From Salipiger abyssi (GTDB lineage Bacteria; Pseudomonadota; Alphaproteobacteria; Rhodobacterales; Rhodobacteraceae): a DNA stretch of 64,000 bases. Below, one piece after another: positions 15,297 through 24,602 of the stretch. A program made the position numbers and the translations under genes. How positions within the stretch are numbered: position 1 is the stretch's first letter; every line of letters starts with the position of its first letter. The notes beneath the pieces are model-generated. The model was not told the origin of the DNA, ran no database searches, and was given only the letters and a program-made list of their open reading frames with translations. The stretch lies in NCBI RefSeq assembly GCF_017311415.1, contig NZ_JAEKIS010000002.1, positions 186,001 through 250,000 on the forward strand, written 5' to 3'.

Positions 15297-16862
15297 ATGA
15301 CCCAGCATGATCGCCTTCTCATCATCGATTTCGGTTCGCAGGTAACCCAGCTCATCGCGCGCCGCCTGCGCGAGCTGAATGTCTATTGCGAAATCCACCC
15401 CTATCAGAACGTCACCGACGCCTTCCTGAAAGAGTTCGCGCCCCGCGCGATCATCTTCTCCGGCGGGCCGGACAGCGTCACCCGCGAGGGCTCGCCACGC
15501 CCGCCGCAGGCCGCCTATGAGCTGGGCGTGCCGATCCTCGGCATCTGCTATGGCCAGCAGGTGATGATGCAGGATCTCGGCGGCAAGGTGGAGGCCGGCC
15601 AGAGCCACACCGCCGAGTTCGGTCGCGCCTATGTGACCCCCAAGGAAGAGCGCATCGACCTGCTCACCGGCTGGTTCCTCGACGGCACCGGACGCGAGCA
15701 GGTCTGGATGAGCCATGGCGACCATGTCTCGGAACTCGCCCCGGGCTTTGCGGTCTACGCCACCTCGCCCGGCGCGCCCTTTGCGATCACCGCCGATCTG
15801 GAACACCGCTTTTACGCGGTGCAGTTCCATCCGGAGGTGCATCACACGCCCAACGGCAAGACGCTTTACGAGAATTTCGTCCGCGATGCGGGGTTCAAGG
15901 GCGACTGGACGATGGACGCCTATCGCGACGAGGCGGTGGCCAAGATCCGCGAGCAGATCGGCGACAAGAAGGTGATCTGCGCGCTTTCCGGCGGTGTCGA
16001 CAGCTCGGTCGCGGCGGCGCTGATCCACGAGGCGGTGGGCGAGCAGCTCACCTGCGTCTTCGTCGATCACGGGCTGCTGCGGCTCAACGAGGCCGAAGAG
16101 GTCGTTGGCATGTTCCGCGATCACATGAACCTCTCGGTGATCCACGCGCAGGAGCAGGATCTGTTCCTTGGTGAGCTTGAAGGCGTCTCCGACCCCGAGA
16201 CCAAACGCAAGATCATCGGGCGGCTCTTTATCGACGTGTTCCAGAAATACGCCGACCAGATCGAGGGCGCAGAGTTCCTCGCCCAGGGCACGCTTTATCC
16301 CGATGTCATTGAATCGGTGAGCTTTTCCGGCGGCCCCTCGGTCACCATCAAATCGCACCACAATGTCGGCGGCCTGCCCGAGAAGATGGGGCTCAAGCTG
16401 GTCGAGCCGCTGCGCGAGCTCTTCAAGGATGAGGTGCGCGCGCTGGGGCACGAGCTGGGCCTGCCGGCGAGCTTCATCGGTCGTCACCCCTTCCCCGGCC
16501 CGGGCCTCGCCATCCGCTGCCCCGGCGAGATCACCCGCGACAAGCTGGAGATCCTGCGCAAGGCGGATGCGGTCTATATCGACCAGATCCGCAAGCACGG
16601 GCTTTACGACGAGATCTGGCAGGCCTTCGCCGCCATCCTGCCGATGCGCACGGTCGGCGTGATGGGCGACGGGCGCACCTACGATTACGCGCTGGCGCTG
16701 CGCGCGGTGACGAGCGTGGACGGCATGACCGCCGATTACTACCCGTTCAGCCACGAGTTCCTGGGCGAGACCTCGACCCGGATCATCAACGAGGTGAAGG
16801 GCATCAACCGGGTGTTCTACGACTGCACCTCGAAACCGCCGGGCACCATCGAGCTGGAGTGA
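15297..16862 (+). CDS. guaA: GMP synthase, glutamine-hydrolysing
   Basis: The 521-residue protein combines a class I glutamine amidotransferase ([17 protein letters not shown], nucleophile Cys in GICYGQQ, His/Glu in HPEVHHTP) with an ATP-pyrophosphatase domain ([10 protein letters not shown] at about residue 230) and the C-terminal dimerisation domain ending KPPGTIELE. It converts XMP to GMP. GTG 15291 is an alternative start; ATG 15297 gives the usual MTQHD beginning. No strong ribosome-binding site is visible for either. A terminator hairpin follows. Confidence 0.98.
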   Translation: MTQHDRLLIIDFGSQVTQLIARRLRELNVYCEIHPYQNVTDAFLKEFAPRAIIFSGGPDSVTREGSPRPPQAAYELGVPILGICYGQQVMMQDLGGKVEAGQSHTAEFGRAYVTPKEERIDLLTGWFLDGTGREQVWMSHGDHVSELAPGFAVYATSPGAPFAITADLEHRFYAVQFHPEVHHTPNGKTLYENFVRDAGFKGDWTMDAYRDEAVAKIREQIGDKKVICALSGGVDSSVAAALIHEAVGEQLTCVFVDHGLLRLNEAEEVVGMFRDHMNLSVIHAQEQDLFLGELEGVSDPETKRKIIGRLFIDVFQKYADQIEGAEFLAQGTLYPDVIESVSFSGGPSVTIKSHHNVGGLPEKMGLKLVEPLRELFKDEVRALGHELGLPASFIGRHPFPGPGLAIRCPGEITRDKLEILRKADAVYIDQIRKHGLYDEIWQAFAAILPMRTVGVMGDGRTYDYALALRAVTSVDGMTADYYPFSHEFLGETSTRIINEVKGINRVFYDCTSKPPGTIELE

Positions 16863-16908
16863 CCCCGGCGCCGCTTCGGGATCATTTGCACACAGACAAT
16901 CCCAAAGC

Positions 16909-16931
16909 GCCCCGCACCCCCGGTGCGGGGC
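16909..16931 (+). terminator. Hairpin terminator after guaA
   Basis: GCCCCGCAC (16909-16917) pairs perfectly with GTGCGGGGC (16923-16931) around a 5-base loop, followed by TTGTGATT. It ends the guaA transcript before the next ribosome-binding site. Confidence 0.75.
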
Positions 16932-16990
16932 TTGTGATTCCCGCCTCCCCGACGCAAGGTCGCCCCGGCCCGAAAGGGCGAGGAGGAGCC

Positions 16991-17263
16991 ATGGCCGAAA
17001 TCCGACTGACAGGTACGATGACCTGCCCGCCCGAGCGGGCCGAAGCGGTGCGCGCCGCCCTGCCCGAGCATATCCGCCTGACACGCGCCGAACCCGGCTG
17101 CCTGCATTTCGACGTGACCGAGACCGCGCCGGGCCGCTTTGAGGTCTTTGAACGCTTTGCCGACCGCGCCGCCTTCGACGCGCATCAGGCCCGCGCCGGC
17201 GCCAGCGACTGGGCCCGCGTCACCGCCGGTTGCCCGCGCGATTACGAGATCACCGAAGCATGA
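16991..17263 (+). CDS. ABM-domain protein (putative quinol monooxygenase)
   Basis: The 90-residue protein is a single antibiotic-biosynthesis-monooxygenase (dimeric ferredoxin-like) domain, with PEHIRLTRAEPGCLHFDV and FEVFERFADRAAFDAHQA as in YgiN-type proteins. Small ABM proteins oxidise quinols or phenolics without cofactor or bind aromatic ligands; the substrate here is unknown. AGGAGGAGCC directly before ATG 16991 fixes the start. Its stop overlaps the start of the EamA transporter (ATGA), so the two genes are co-translated and may act on the same molecule. Confidence 0.85.
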   Translation: MAEIRLTGTMTCPPERAEAVRAALPEHIRLTRAEPGCLHFDVTETAPGRFEVFERFADRAAFDAHQARAGASDWARVTAGCPRDYEITEA

Positions 17264-18138
17264 GCCCGACCCTGAAAGCCGTGCTCTGGATGTCCGGAGC
17301 GATCGTCTCGTTTACCAGCATGGCGGTGGCCGGGCGTGAGGTGAGCCTCGACCTCGATACGTTCGAGATCCTGCTCTATCGCTCGCTGATCGGCGTGCTG
17401 ATCGTGACTTCGGTGCTCTTTGCCACCGGGCGGCAGCACGAGATCTCCACCCGGCATTTCGGGCTGCATGTGATCCGCAACCTCAGCCATTTCGCCGGCC
17501 AGAACTTCTGGCTCTACGCGGTTACGGTGATTCCGCTGGCGCAGGTCTTTGCACTGGAATTCACCTCGCCGCTCTGGGTGATCCTGCTATCGCCGCTGGT
17601 GCTGGGCGAGCGGCTGACACCCAGCCGCGCGCTGGCGGCGGCGATGGGATTTGTCGGCGTGCTCGTGGTGGCGCGGCCCACGCCCGAGACCATCAATGCC
17701 GGGCTGATCTGTGCGGCGCTGGCGGCCGTGGGGTTCGCGGGCTCGGCGGTCTATACGCGCAAGCTCACCCGTAGCGTCAGCATCGGCTGCATCCTGTTCT
17801 GGCTGGCGGTGACGCAATCGGTCTTCGGGCTGATCTGCGCCGGCATCGACGGCGATATCGCGCTGCCCGCCGCCACGAGCTGGCCCTGGGTGCTGCTGAT
17901 CGCCGTCGCCGGCCTGGTGGCGCATTTCTGCCTGACCACCGCGCTCAGCCTCGCGCCCGCGCCCGTGGTCATGCCCATCGACTTTACCCGCCTTCCGGTT
18001 GTTGCGCTGGTTGGGATGGCGCTCTATGGTGAAGCCTTGGATCCGTATGTTTTTATAGGTGCCGCCATTATTTTCGGCGCAAACTACTACAATATCCTCC
18101 GCGAAACGCGCCCGCATCTCGCCGCAACCGGTCAGTGA
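17260..18138 (+). CDS. DMT-superfamily (EamA) transporter
   Basis: The 292-residue protein has ten hydrophobic helices in two EamA repeats. The first repeat contains VIRNLSHFAGQNFWLYAVTVIPLAQVFALEF-type sequence and the second repeat ends with VALVGMALYGEALDPYVF. Such proteins export metabolites, often amino acids or drugs. ATG 17260 overlaps the preceding stop. The last helices near 18040-18070 use more A/T-rich codons than neighbouring genes, but the frame is intact. The cargo is unknown. Confidence 0.88.
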   Translation: MSPTLKAVLWMSGAIVSFTSMAVAGREVSLDLDTFEILLYRSLIGVLIVTSVLFATGRQHEISTRHFGLHVIRNLSHFAGQNFWLYAVTVIPLAQVFALEFTSPLWVILLSPLVLGERLTPSRALAAAMGFVGVLVVARPTPETINAGLICAALAAVGFAGSAVYTRKLTRSVSIGCILFWLAVTQSVFGLICAGIDGDIALPAATSWPWVLLIAVAGLVAHFCLTTALSLAPAPVVMPIDFTRLPVVALVGMALYGEALDPYVFIGAAIIFGANYYNILRETRPHLAATGQ

Positions 18139-18244
18139 CGTACCAGCGGCGTTTGTATTTTTTTGCGAGCGTGCCGAACGGCCAGATCAGATCTGAGCCG
18201 GGGCTGCGCCTGTCGGGGGCCGAGCCGTACAGGGAGTGGGCAGG

Positions 18245-19393
18245 ATGAAATCGTCACTGATCGGGGCCTTTGGTCTGGCCCTGACCGCAAGCGTTGCGCA
18301 AGCTGGCGGAATCGAGCGGTCGCCGCAATCGGCGATGATCCTCTACGAGACCGGCAACCTGCTGCAATTCAGCCTGGCCTATATCGAGCCTGAGCTGACC
18401 GGCGAGAATGTCTCGCCCCCCTTCCCGCCGCAGACTCTCGGCACTCTGACGGACAGCTTCGTCCTGCCGACCTTCGAGCTGAAATTCGACCTGTCCGACC
18501 GCCTTGCCCTGGCCTTCCGCTATGAGCGGCCCTTCGGCGCGGATGTGACCTATGAGGACGGCAACGTGCCGTTCGGCGGCACGGTCGCGCAGGCGCATAC
18601 CCAATCGCTCACCGCGCTGATGCGCTATCGGTTTAACGACAATTTCAGCGTTTTCGGCGGGTTGCGCATGCAGCAGGCGGGCGGGAATATCGACCTGCGC
18701 GGCGCCGCCTATGGCCCGCTCAGCGGCTATTCCGTGGATCTCGACGACGCGGTGGGCCATGGCTATGTGCTTGGCGTCGCGTATGAAATCCCAGATATCG
18801 CGCTGCGCGTGGCGCTGACCTACAATTCCGCGATATCGCATGACATGAAATCGCATGAAACAGGCCCGCTGATCGACCCGGACGGGCCCGGCCCGCTGCC
18901 GCCTCTGCCGCTGCTCGACGGGGTCAGCACCACCGAGGTCAAGACGCCGGAAAGCTGGAACCTCGAATTCCAGACCGGTATCGCTCCCGATACGCTGCTT
19001 TTCGGCTCGGTGCTCTATGTCAAGCACACGCAGTTCCGCGTCGATGCCGAGAGATTCGTCGCCGTAGCGCAGGAGGGGCTGATCGACCTCGAAGACAGCA
19101 CGACCTACACGCTGGGCGTCGGGCGCCGCTTCAATGACCGCGTCTCTGGCGCAGTGAGCGTGATCTACGAGGCGCCGGGCGACAAGCTGCTCTCGCCGCT
19201 CTCGCCCACCATCGGCTTTACCCAGCTGCGGCTGTCAGGCTCCTACGCGGTGAACGACAAGGTAACGCTCTCCGGCGGGCTCGGTCATATCTGGCTCGGC
19301 GACGGTCAGCCGCAGACCGGAAACACCGCCCGCGCCGATTTCACCGACAACACCGCCTGGGCGCTGGGACTCCAACTCTCCTATCGTTTCTGA
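18245..19393 (+). CDS. FadL-like outer-membrane protein
   Basis: The 382-residue protein has a signal peptide (MKSSLIGAFGLALTASVAQA) and a beta-barrel with alternating aromatic strands, such as LSLAYIEP-like and MRYRFNDNFSVFGGLRMQ segments. It ends in LGLQLSYRF with the required terminal Phe. The repertoire of strands and the loop IDPDGPGPLPPLPLLDG fit the OmpP1/FadL/TodX family. The start at 18245 puts AGGGAGTGGGCAGG upstream; 18236 (GTG) would be less typical. It stands alone between a 106-base and an 80-base spacer. The cargo is unknown. Confidence 0.85.
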   Translation: MKSSLIGAFGLALTASVAQAGGIERSPQSAMILYETGNLLQFSLAYIEPELTGENVSPPFPPQTLGTLTDSFVLPTFELKFDLSDRLALAFRYERPFGADVTYEDGNVPFGGTVAQAHTQSLTALMRYRFNDNFSVFGGLRMQQAGGNIDLRGAAYGPLSGYSVDLDDAVGHGYVLGVAYEIPDIALRVALTYNSAISHDMKSHETGPLIDPDGPGPLPPLPLLDGVSTTEVKTPESWNLEFQTGIAPDTLLFGSVLYVKHTQFRVDAERFVAVAQEGLIDLEDSTTYTLGVGRRFNDRVSGAVSVIYEAPGDKLLSPLSPTIGFTQLRLSGSYAVNDKVTLSGGLGHIWLGDGQPQTGNTARADFTDNTAWALGLQLSYRF

Positions 19394-19473
19394 CAGGGCG
19401 GGCACGGCCTGTTTGACGCCGCCTCTCGGCATGTTTACCTGTGACGCCCGGACGAGTCAGAGGAGCCCCGCCG

Positions 19474-20331
19474 ATGCGTTATGAAACCGCGAAGGATTGG
19501 CGTGCGGCCCCGCGCAAGCGCGTCGTGCTGTTTGCCATGTCAGGCCTGGGGAAAACCCATGTCTCCTCGATCCTGCGCGAGGGCGGAGACTGGTTCCACT
19601 ATTCCATCGATTACCGCATCGGCACCCGCTACATGGGCGAATACATCGCCGACAACGCCAAGCGCGAGGCGATGAAGGTGCCCTTCCTGCGCGAGCTGCT
19701 GCTGACGGATTCGATCTATATCGGCGCCAATATGAGCTTTCACAATCTCAAGCCGGTTTCGGCCTATCTCGGTAAGCCCGGCGACCGGGACAAGGGCGGC
19801 CTGCCGATGGAGACCTATCTCCAGCGTCAGGAACAGTTCCGCCGCGCCGAAGAGCAGGCGCTGCTCGACACCAGCTTTTTCATCAACCGCGCCGAGGAGC
19901 TTTACGGCTACCCGCATTTCATCTGCGACACCGGCGGCTCGATCTGCGAATGGGTCGATCCCGAAGACCCCGAGGATCCGATCCTGACCGATCTCAGCAG
20001 CGAGGCGCTGATGGTCTGGATCCGCGGCAGCGAGGCCCATACCGAAGAGCTGGTGGCGCGGTTCGACAAGGCTCCCAAGCCGATGGCCTATCAGCCGGAA
20101 TTCCTCGCCGATGCCTGGGCGCGCTATCTGCACGAAACCGGCGTGGCCGAATCTCGGGTGGACCCCGACGCCTTCATCCGCTGGGCCTATGCCCAGGCGC
20201 TGGCCCACCGCCAGCCGCGTTACGAGGCGATGGCGAAGAGCTGGGGCGTTACGGTCGATGCCGCCGACATGGCCAGCGTGCGCGACGAGGCCGATTTCGT
20301 CGAGGCAATTGCCGCAGCCATGCCCGCCTGA
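19474..20331 (+). CDS. P-loop ATPase-like protein of unknown function
   Basis: The 285-residue protein has a Walker A motif (AMSGLGKTH, residues 21-29) near its start, like small kinases. Residues 40-60 contain FHYSIDYRIGTRYMGEYIA; further on is HFICDTGGSICEWVDPEDPED, with an acidic cluster that could serve as Walker B. The family is common in Rhodobacteraceae and is usually labelled only 'ATPase'. No partner gene points to a role. GAGGAGCCCCGCCG precedes ATG 19474; the GTG at 19441 has no such site. The convergent gene ends 7 bases after its stop. Confidence 0.78.
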   Translation: MRYETAKDWRAAPRKRVVLFAMSGLGKTHVSSILREGGDWFHYSIDYRIGTRYMGEYIADNAKREAMKVPFLRELLLTDSIYIGANMSFHNLKPVSAYLGKPGDRDKGGLPMETYLQRQEQFRRAEEQALLDTSFFINRAEELYGYPHFICDTGGSICEWVDPEDPEDPILTDLSSEALMVWIRGSEAHTEELVARFDKAPKPMAYQPEFLADAWARYLHETGVAESRVDPDAFIRWAYAQALAHRQPRYEAMAKSWGVTVDAADMASVRDEADFVEAIAAAMPA

Positions 20332-20338
20332 GGCGCCC

Positions 20339-20902
20339 TCAGCAGGAGGAGATCACCTGCGCCAGCGCCCGCGACGAGCCGCGCAGCGTCGCATCCACCA
20401 CCGCGATGCCGTCATAGGTCATCACACGCACCCGCGACCCGCTTTGCAGCGCCTGAATCACCGGGGCGGAAAACGGCTGTGCCGATTCCGGCTGGTTGCG
20501 ACTGTTGGGCGCGAAGCTCAGCGGAAAATTCTGCCCGTCCACCTCGACGATCATGCCGCGTTCGCCGCCGTCTATGCCGATCACCCGCAGAAAGCTCTGC
20601 CCGCCGCCGCAAAAATAATAGAGCCCGGTCTGTGCCCGGACACCGTCGACCCCGGCATAGCCGACCCCCGCACCACTGCGCCCGGTCACCCAGGCCTGGC
20701 TCGCATCCTGCGCCGGCTGTTGTCCGCCGCCATCCGCGCAAGTGTCTCTGACACAAGCATTATACGCGGCACTGGCCGGATCGCCCTGCCCCGGCCCGTA
20801 AAGACAGGACCAAACACAGCGCTGTTCGTCCGAAATCTCAATCTGCGCGGCGGCGACCACCGGACAGATCAGGCACATAAACAGAATGAACGGCTTCAAC
20901 AC
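20339..20902 (-). CDS. Secreted hypothetical protein
   Basis: The likely start is GTG at 20902, 7 bases after a strong AGGAGG. It gives 187 residues with a signal peptide (LKPFILFMCLICPVVAAAQ). The mature part has cysteine pairs CVWSC and CVRDTC near the N-terminus, a later YYFCGGG and a C-terminal SSC, which suggests disulphide bonds in the periplasm. The C-terminal 100 residues look like a beta domain (LRVIGIDGGERGMIVEVDGQ, SRVRVMTYDG). An ATG at 21016 would place a long basic tail in front of the signal peptide, so I reject it. I recognise no family. Confidence 0.72.
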   Translation of the reverse strand: MLKPFILFMCLICPVVAAAQIEISDEQRCVWSCLYGPGQGDPASAAYNACVRDTCADGGGQQPAQDASQAWVTGRSGAGVGYAGVDGVRAQTGLYYFCGGGQSFLRVIGIDGGERGMIVEVDGQNFPLSFAPNSRNQPESAQPFSAPVIQALQSGSRVRVMTYDGIAVVDATLRGSSRALAQVISSC

Positions 20903-21034
20903 CGGAGAACCTCCTACATTTCGTGCAATGCGCCGTGAGAGCCTAGCAGAGTTCGAACACCGCGTCCTGCCCCCTTGAGCCCTCACCGGCACGGGTCTAC
21001 ACCATGCATTCCGCAACCAGTGACAGAGACCTCC

Positions 21035-21988
21035 ATGCCTATCATGCTGCCCTCCGACCTGCCCGCCTATGACATCCTCGACCGCGAGGGCGTCATGGTG
21101 ATGTCAGAGGACAGCGCCTCGCGGCAGGATATCCGACCTCTGCGCATCGGGTTGCTCAACCTGATGCCCAAAAAAATCCAGACCGAGACGCAGTTTGCCC
21201 GGCTGATCGGCGCGACGCCGTTGCAGATCGACTTCTCGCTGATCCGCATGACCGAACATCAGACGCGCAACACCGCGCCCGAGCATATGGATGCGTTTTA
21301 TCGCCCCTTCTCCGAGGTCGAGGCGACAGGCGAGACATTCGACGGGCTGATCATCACCGGCGCGCCGATCGAGCTGCTCGAGTTCGACGAGGTGAATTAC
21401 TGGGACGAGCTTGTCCGCATCTTCGAATGGACCCAGACCCATGTGCATTCGACCTTTGGCGTCTGCTGGGGCGGCATGGCGATGATCAACTATTTCCACC
21501 AAGTGCCCAAGCATGCGCTCGACCACAAGGCGTTCGGCTGCATCAAGCACCGCAATCTCGATCCCTCCTCGCCCTTCCTGCGCGGCTTCTCCGACGAGTT
21601 CGTGATGCCCGTATCGCGCTGGACCGAGATCCGCCGCGCCGAAGTCGAGGCTGTCGGGCTCTCGGTGCTGCTCGAGTCCGACGAGACCGGCCCGGCGCTG
21701 GTCGAGGATTCCTGCCATCGCGCCCTCTATATCTTCAACCATCTGGAATACGATTCCGGCACGCTGAAGGAAGAGTATGACCGTGACGTGCTGGCGGGCA
21801 AACCGATCAACGTGCCGGCGAATTACTACCCCGACGACGATCCCAGCCGGACACCGCGCAACCGCTGGCGCAGCCACGCACATCTGCTCTACGGCAACTG
21901 GATCAACGAGATCTACCAGACCACACCTTTCGATCCCGCCCGCATCGGTTTGGAAAAGACCGACTGGCGCCGCATCCTGGAGCCGTGA
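21035..21988 (+). CDS. metA: Homoserine O-acyltransferase (MetA family), probably acetyl-CoA specific
   Basis: The 317-residue protein is Met[20 protein letters not shown], catalytic Cys in [14 protein letters not shown], and HLEYDSGTL with the active-site His/Glu. It acylates homoserine for methionine synthesis. Where E. coli has Gly111 in GAPLGLVEF, this protein has Glu (GAPIELLEF, about residue 113). Glu at this position is the published marker for acetyl-CoA instead of succinyl-CoA, so the product is likely O-acetylhomoserine (metAA). ATG 21035 has a weak ribosome-binding site (CAGAGACCTCC). No SAM riboswitch is visible upstream. Confidence 0.95.
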   Translation: MPIMLPSDLPAYDILDREGVMVMSEDSASRQDIRPLRIGLLNLMPKKIQTETQFARLIGATPLQIDFSLIRMTEHQTRNTAPEHMDAFYRPFSEVEATGETFDGLIITGAPIELLEFDEVNYWDELVRIFEWTQTHVHSTFGVCWGGMAMINYFHQVPKHALDHKAFGCIKHRNLDPSSPFLRGFSDEFVMPVSRWTEIRRAEVEAVGLSVLLESDETGPALVEDSCHRALYIFNHLEYDSGTLKEEYDRDVLAGKPINVPANYYPDDDPSRTPRNRWRSHAHLLYGNWINEIYQTTPFDPARIGLEKTDWRRILEP

Positions 21989-21991
21989 GCG

Positions 21992-22942
21992 GTGGCGCTC
22001 AAGCTGCTGGTCGGGCTTGTCGCGCTGGCGGCGCTGCTGGCAGCCGCCACGCTCTGGACCGCCGCGCGCCGTGAGGCGCAGGCCGAGCGCAGCCACCCGC
22101 CCGAGGGCCGCTTTGTCGAGGTGGACGGCCACAAGGTGCATTACGTCATGCGCGGCGAAGGCCCCGATCTGGTACTGATCCACGGCGCCAGCGGCAGCCT
22201 TCGCGATTGGAGCTTCGAGGCCATCGACAGGCTCAGCCGCGACTACCGCGTCATCGCCTTCGACCGCCCCGGCCTTGGCTACACGCCGCGGCTGGACGCG
22301 GACGGTGCGTCGCTGCGCGAACAGGCGGCGCTGCTCTCGGCGGCGGCGGACAGGCTCGGCGCCGAGCGGCCCATCGTGCTAGGCCAGTCCTATGGCGGCG
22401 CGGTGGCGCTGGCCTGGGCGGTGCAGCGGCCGAAACGGGTCGCGGCGCTGGTGCTGCTGGCGGCGGCCTCGCATCCCTGGGACACGCCGCTGCCGCGCTT
22501 CTACAAACTGACCTCCGGCCCGCTGGCGCCGGTGCTCGTGCCGCTGCTCACCGCCTGGGTGCCCGACCGCGTGGTCGAGGAGGCCATCGCCGAGGTCTTT
22601 GCCCCGCAGGCACCGCCGCCGGGCTATGCCGAACATATCGGCGCGGGCCTCACCCTGCGCCGCGACAGCCTGCGCGAAAACGCCCTGCAACGGGCCAGCC
22701 TGCTGGGCGAGATCGAGGCGCTGCACAAGCAGTACCCGCGCCTCACCCTGCCCATCGAGGCGGTGCATGGCAGCGCCGACACCACGGTGGGCCTGCCGAT
22801 CCATTCCGCACCGCTTGCCCGCCGCGTGCATGCCGCCCGGCTGACCATCCTGCCCGGCATCGGCCACGCCCCGCAGCATGTGGCCAGTGCCGAAATGGAT
22901 GCCGCCATCGCCCGTGCTGCCACACGCGCGGGTTTGCGTTAA
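21992..22942 (+). CDS. Membrane-anchored alpha/beta hydrolase
   Basis: The start is GTG 21992, 3 bases after the metA stop. The 316-residue protein has an N-terminal membrane helix (residues 4-24) and an alpha/beta-hydrolase fold: oxyanion region LVLIHGASGS, nucleophile elbow GQSYGGAVA, acid in GSADTTVG and catalytic His in GIGHAPQH. All three triad residues are present. The substrate is unknown; the close spacing to metA suggests co-transcription but does not imply a methionine role. Confidence 0.87.
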   Translation: MALKLLVGLVALAALLAAATLWTAARREAQAERSHPPEGRFVEVDGHKVHYVMRGEGPDLVLIHGASGSLRDWSFEAIDRLSRDYRVIAFDRPGLGYTPRLDADGASLREQAALLSAAADRLGAERPIVLGQSYGGAVALAWAVQRPKRVAALVLLAAASHPWDTPLPRFYKLTSGPLAPVLVPLLTAWVPDRVVEEAIAEVFAPQAPPPGYAEHIGAGLTLRRDSLRENALQRASLLGEIEALHKQYPRLTLPIEAVHGSADTTVGLPIHSAPLARRVHAARLTILPGIGHAPQHVASAEMDAAIARAATRAGLR

Positions 22943-22993
22943 TCGCTTTCACATCCCATATTGCAGTGCAAAACAACGAGTAGGACCTTCACC

Positions 22994-23863
22994 TTGACCC
23001 TGCCCTTCGACGGCGCCATCAGCGCCTTTTTCGAGAATGACGCGCCCGAAGAGATCCGCAACGCGCTGAAACGCGCCGACAAGGACGAGATCCTCTCCAG
23101 TTCCTACCCCTATTCCGAGGAGATGAAGAAAAAGGCGTATCAGAAGGAGATGGACGCGCTCCAGATCGAGCTGGTCAAGATGCAGAGCTGGGCCAAGGCC
23201 ACCGGCCAGCGCGTCGCCATGGTCTTCGAGGGCCGCGACGCCGCCGGCAAGGGCGGCACGATCAAGCGCTTCCGCGAAAACCTCAATCCGCGCGGCGCCC
23301 GCGTGGTGGCGCTGTCGAAACCCTCCGACACCGAGGCGACGCAATGGTATTTCCAGCGCTATATCGACCATCTGCCGGCGGGCGGCGAGATCGTGTTTTA
23401 TGACCGCAGCTGGTACAATCGCGGCGTGGTGGAAAAGGTCTTCGATTTCTGCACCGAGGCGCAGCGCGAGCATTTCTTCGCTCAGGTGGTGGAGTTCGAG
23501 AAGATGCTGGTGGAAGAAGGCATCCGCGTCTTCAAGTTCTGGCTCAATGTCGGCCGCGCCGAACAGCTCCGCCGCTTCATGGAGCGCGAACGCGATCCGC
23601 TGAAACAGTGGAAACTGAGCTGGATCGACGTCGAGGGGCTGAAGAAATGGGACGCCTACAGCGCCGCGATCTCCGAGACGCTCTCGCGCTCGCATTGCCC
23701 CGAGGCGCCCTGGACGGTGATCCGCTCCGATGACAAGAAACGCGCCCGGCTGGCGGCGATCCGCCATGTGCTGAGCCATCTCGATTACGAGAACAAGGAC
23801 GAGAAGGCGGTGGGCGCGACGGATACGAAAATCGCCGGGGGCCCCGAGCTCTGGGAAAGCTGA
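22994..23863 (+). CDS. ppk2: Polyphosphate kinase 2
   Basis: The protein has the PPK2 fold with Walker A ([11 protein letters not shown], about residues 78-88), a lid region ([17 protein letters not shown]) and Walker B ([11 protein letters not shown]). It transfers phosphate between polyphosphate and nucleoside diphosphates, usually making GTP or ATP. I use TTG 22994, 8 bases after AGGA, which gives 289 residues; another TTG at 22961 is possible. The single-domain length fits class I PPK2. Its stop overlaps the start of the TetR gene by one base. Confidence 0.93.
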   Translation: MTLPFDGAISAFFENDAPEEIRNALKRADKDEILSSSYPYSEEMKKKAYQKEMDALQIELVKMQSWAKATGQRVAMVFEGRDAAGKGGTIKRFRENLNPRGARVVALSKPSDTEATQWYFQRYIDHLPAGGEIVFYDRSWYNRGVVEKVFDFCTEAQREHFFAQVVEFEKMLVEEGIRVFKFWLNVGRAEQLRRFMERERDPLKQWKLSWIDVEGLKKWDAYSAAISETLSRSHCPEAPWTVIRSDDKKRARLAAIRHVLSHLDYENKDEKAVGATDTKIAGGPELWES

Positions 23864-24480
23864 TGGGCAAGCGCGGCTATCATCACGGCAATCTGCGCCA
23901 GGCGCTCGTCGATGCGGCGCTGGCGCTGATCGAGCAGAAGGGGCCGACCGGCTTCACTCTGTCGGAGGCGGCGAAACAGGCCGGCGTCACCCCGGCGGCG
24001 GTCTATCGCCATTTCGCCGGGCGCGAGGATCTGATCGCCGAGGCCGCCCGCCAAGGCTATGCGATCTTCGCCGATGTGATGCAATACGCCTATGACAAGG
24101 GCCAGCCCTCGGCGCTGGCCGCCTTCGAGGCCACGGGCCGCGCCTATCTCGCCTTCGCGCGCAAATATCCCGGCCATTACATCGCCATGTTCGAAAGCGG
24201 CATCTCGGTGAACCATTCGCCCGAACTGGCGGCCGTCTCGGCCCGCGCCCGCGGCGTGCAGGAACGCGCCGCCGCCGAGCTGTCGCAACATATCCCGCCC
24301 GGCAAGCGCCCGCCGCCCTCCATGGTCTCGGCGCATATCTGGGCGCTCTCCCACGGCGTGGTCGAGCTTTTCGCCCGAAACTCGCCCGGCACCCAGTCGC
24401 CCTTCCCGCCCGAGGCGCTGCTCGAATCCGGCATCGGGATCTATCTGCGCGGCCTCGGCCTGCTGCCGCCCGACACCTGA
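23863..24480 (+). CDS. TetR/AcrR family transcriptional regulator (WHG-domain type)
   Basis: The 205-residue protein has a TetR helix-turn-helix (TLSEAAKQAGVTPAAVYRHFAGREDLIAE, residues 28-56) and a C-terminal ligand-binding region with YLAFARKYPGHYIAMFESG, typical of the TetR 'WHG' subgroup. The start ATG overlaps the ppk2 stop by one base, so it is co-transcribed with ppk2. Its target is unknown; regulation of ppk2 itself is the simplest idea. The operator is not evident in the 51-base spacer before ppk2. Confidence 0.9.
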   Translation: MGKRGYHHGNLRQALVDAALALIEQKGPTGFTLSEAAKQAGVTPAAVYRHFAGREDLIAEAARQGYAIFADVMQYAYDKGQPSALAAFEATGRAYLAFARKYPGHYIAMFESGISVNHSPELAAVSARARGVQERAAAELSQHIPPGKRPPPSMVSAHIWALSHGVVELFARNSPGTQSPFPPEALLESGIGIYLRGLGLLPPDT

Positions 24481-24542
24481 GGGCTTGGCGCCGCGCCCCG
24501 GTGCCTGTAGGTCTTCCATTGGCCCTGAAATATCCCGGGGAG

Positions 24543-24559
24543 TCACGGCCCCGCCGTGA
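24543..24559 (+). terminator. Hairpin in the TetR-sulfotransferase spacer
   Basis: TCACGGC (24543-24549) and GCCGTGA (24553-24559) form a perfect 7-base-pair stem with a 3-base loop, 63 bases after the TetR stop. The neighbouring AAATATCCCGGGG resembles repeated intergenic sequence that I associate with this family. Terminator or repeat; no T-run is present. Confidence 0.4.
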
Positions 24560-24602
24560 CGGGGCAGCGCCCCAACCCGGCCCGACCGTCAAAGCCCGCG
24601 AT

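Noticed and set aside
20903-21034. SAM riboswitch upstream of metA
   Set aside because: SAM-II elements often precede metA in alphaproteobacteria, but I find no matching conserved loop or pseudoknot sequence in this short spacer.
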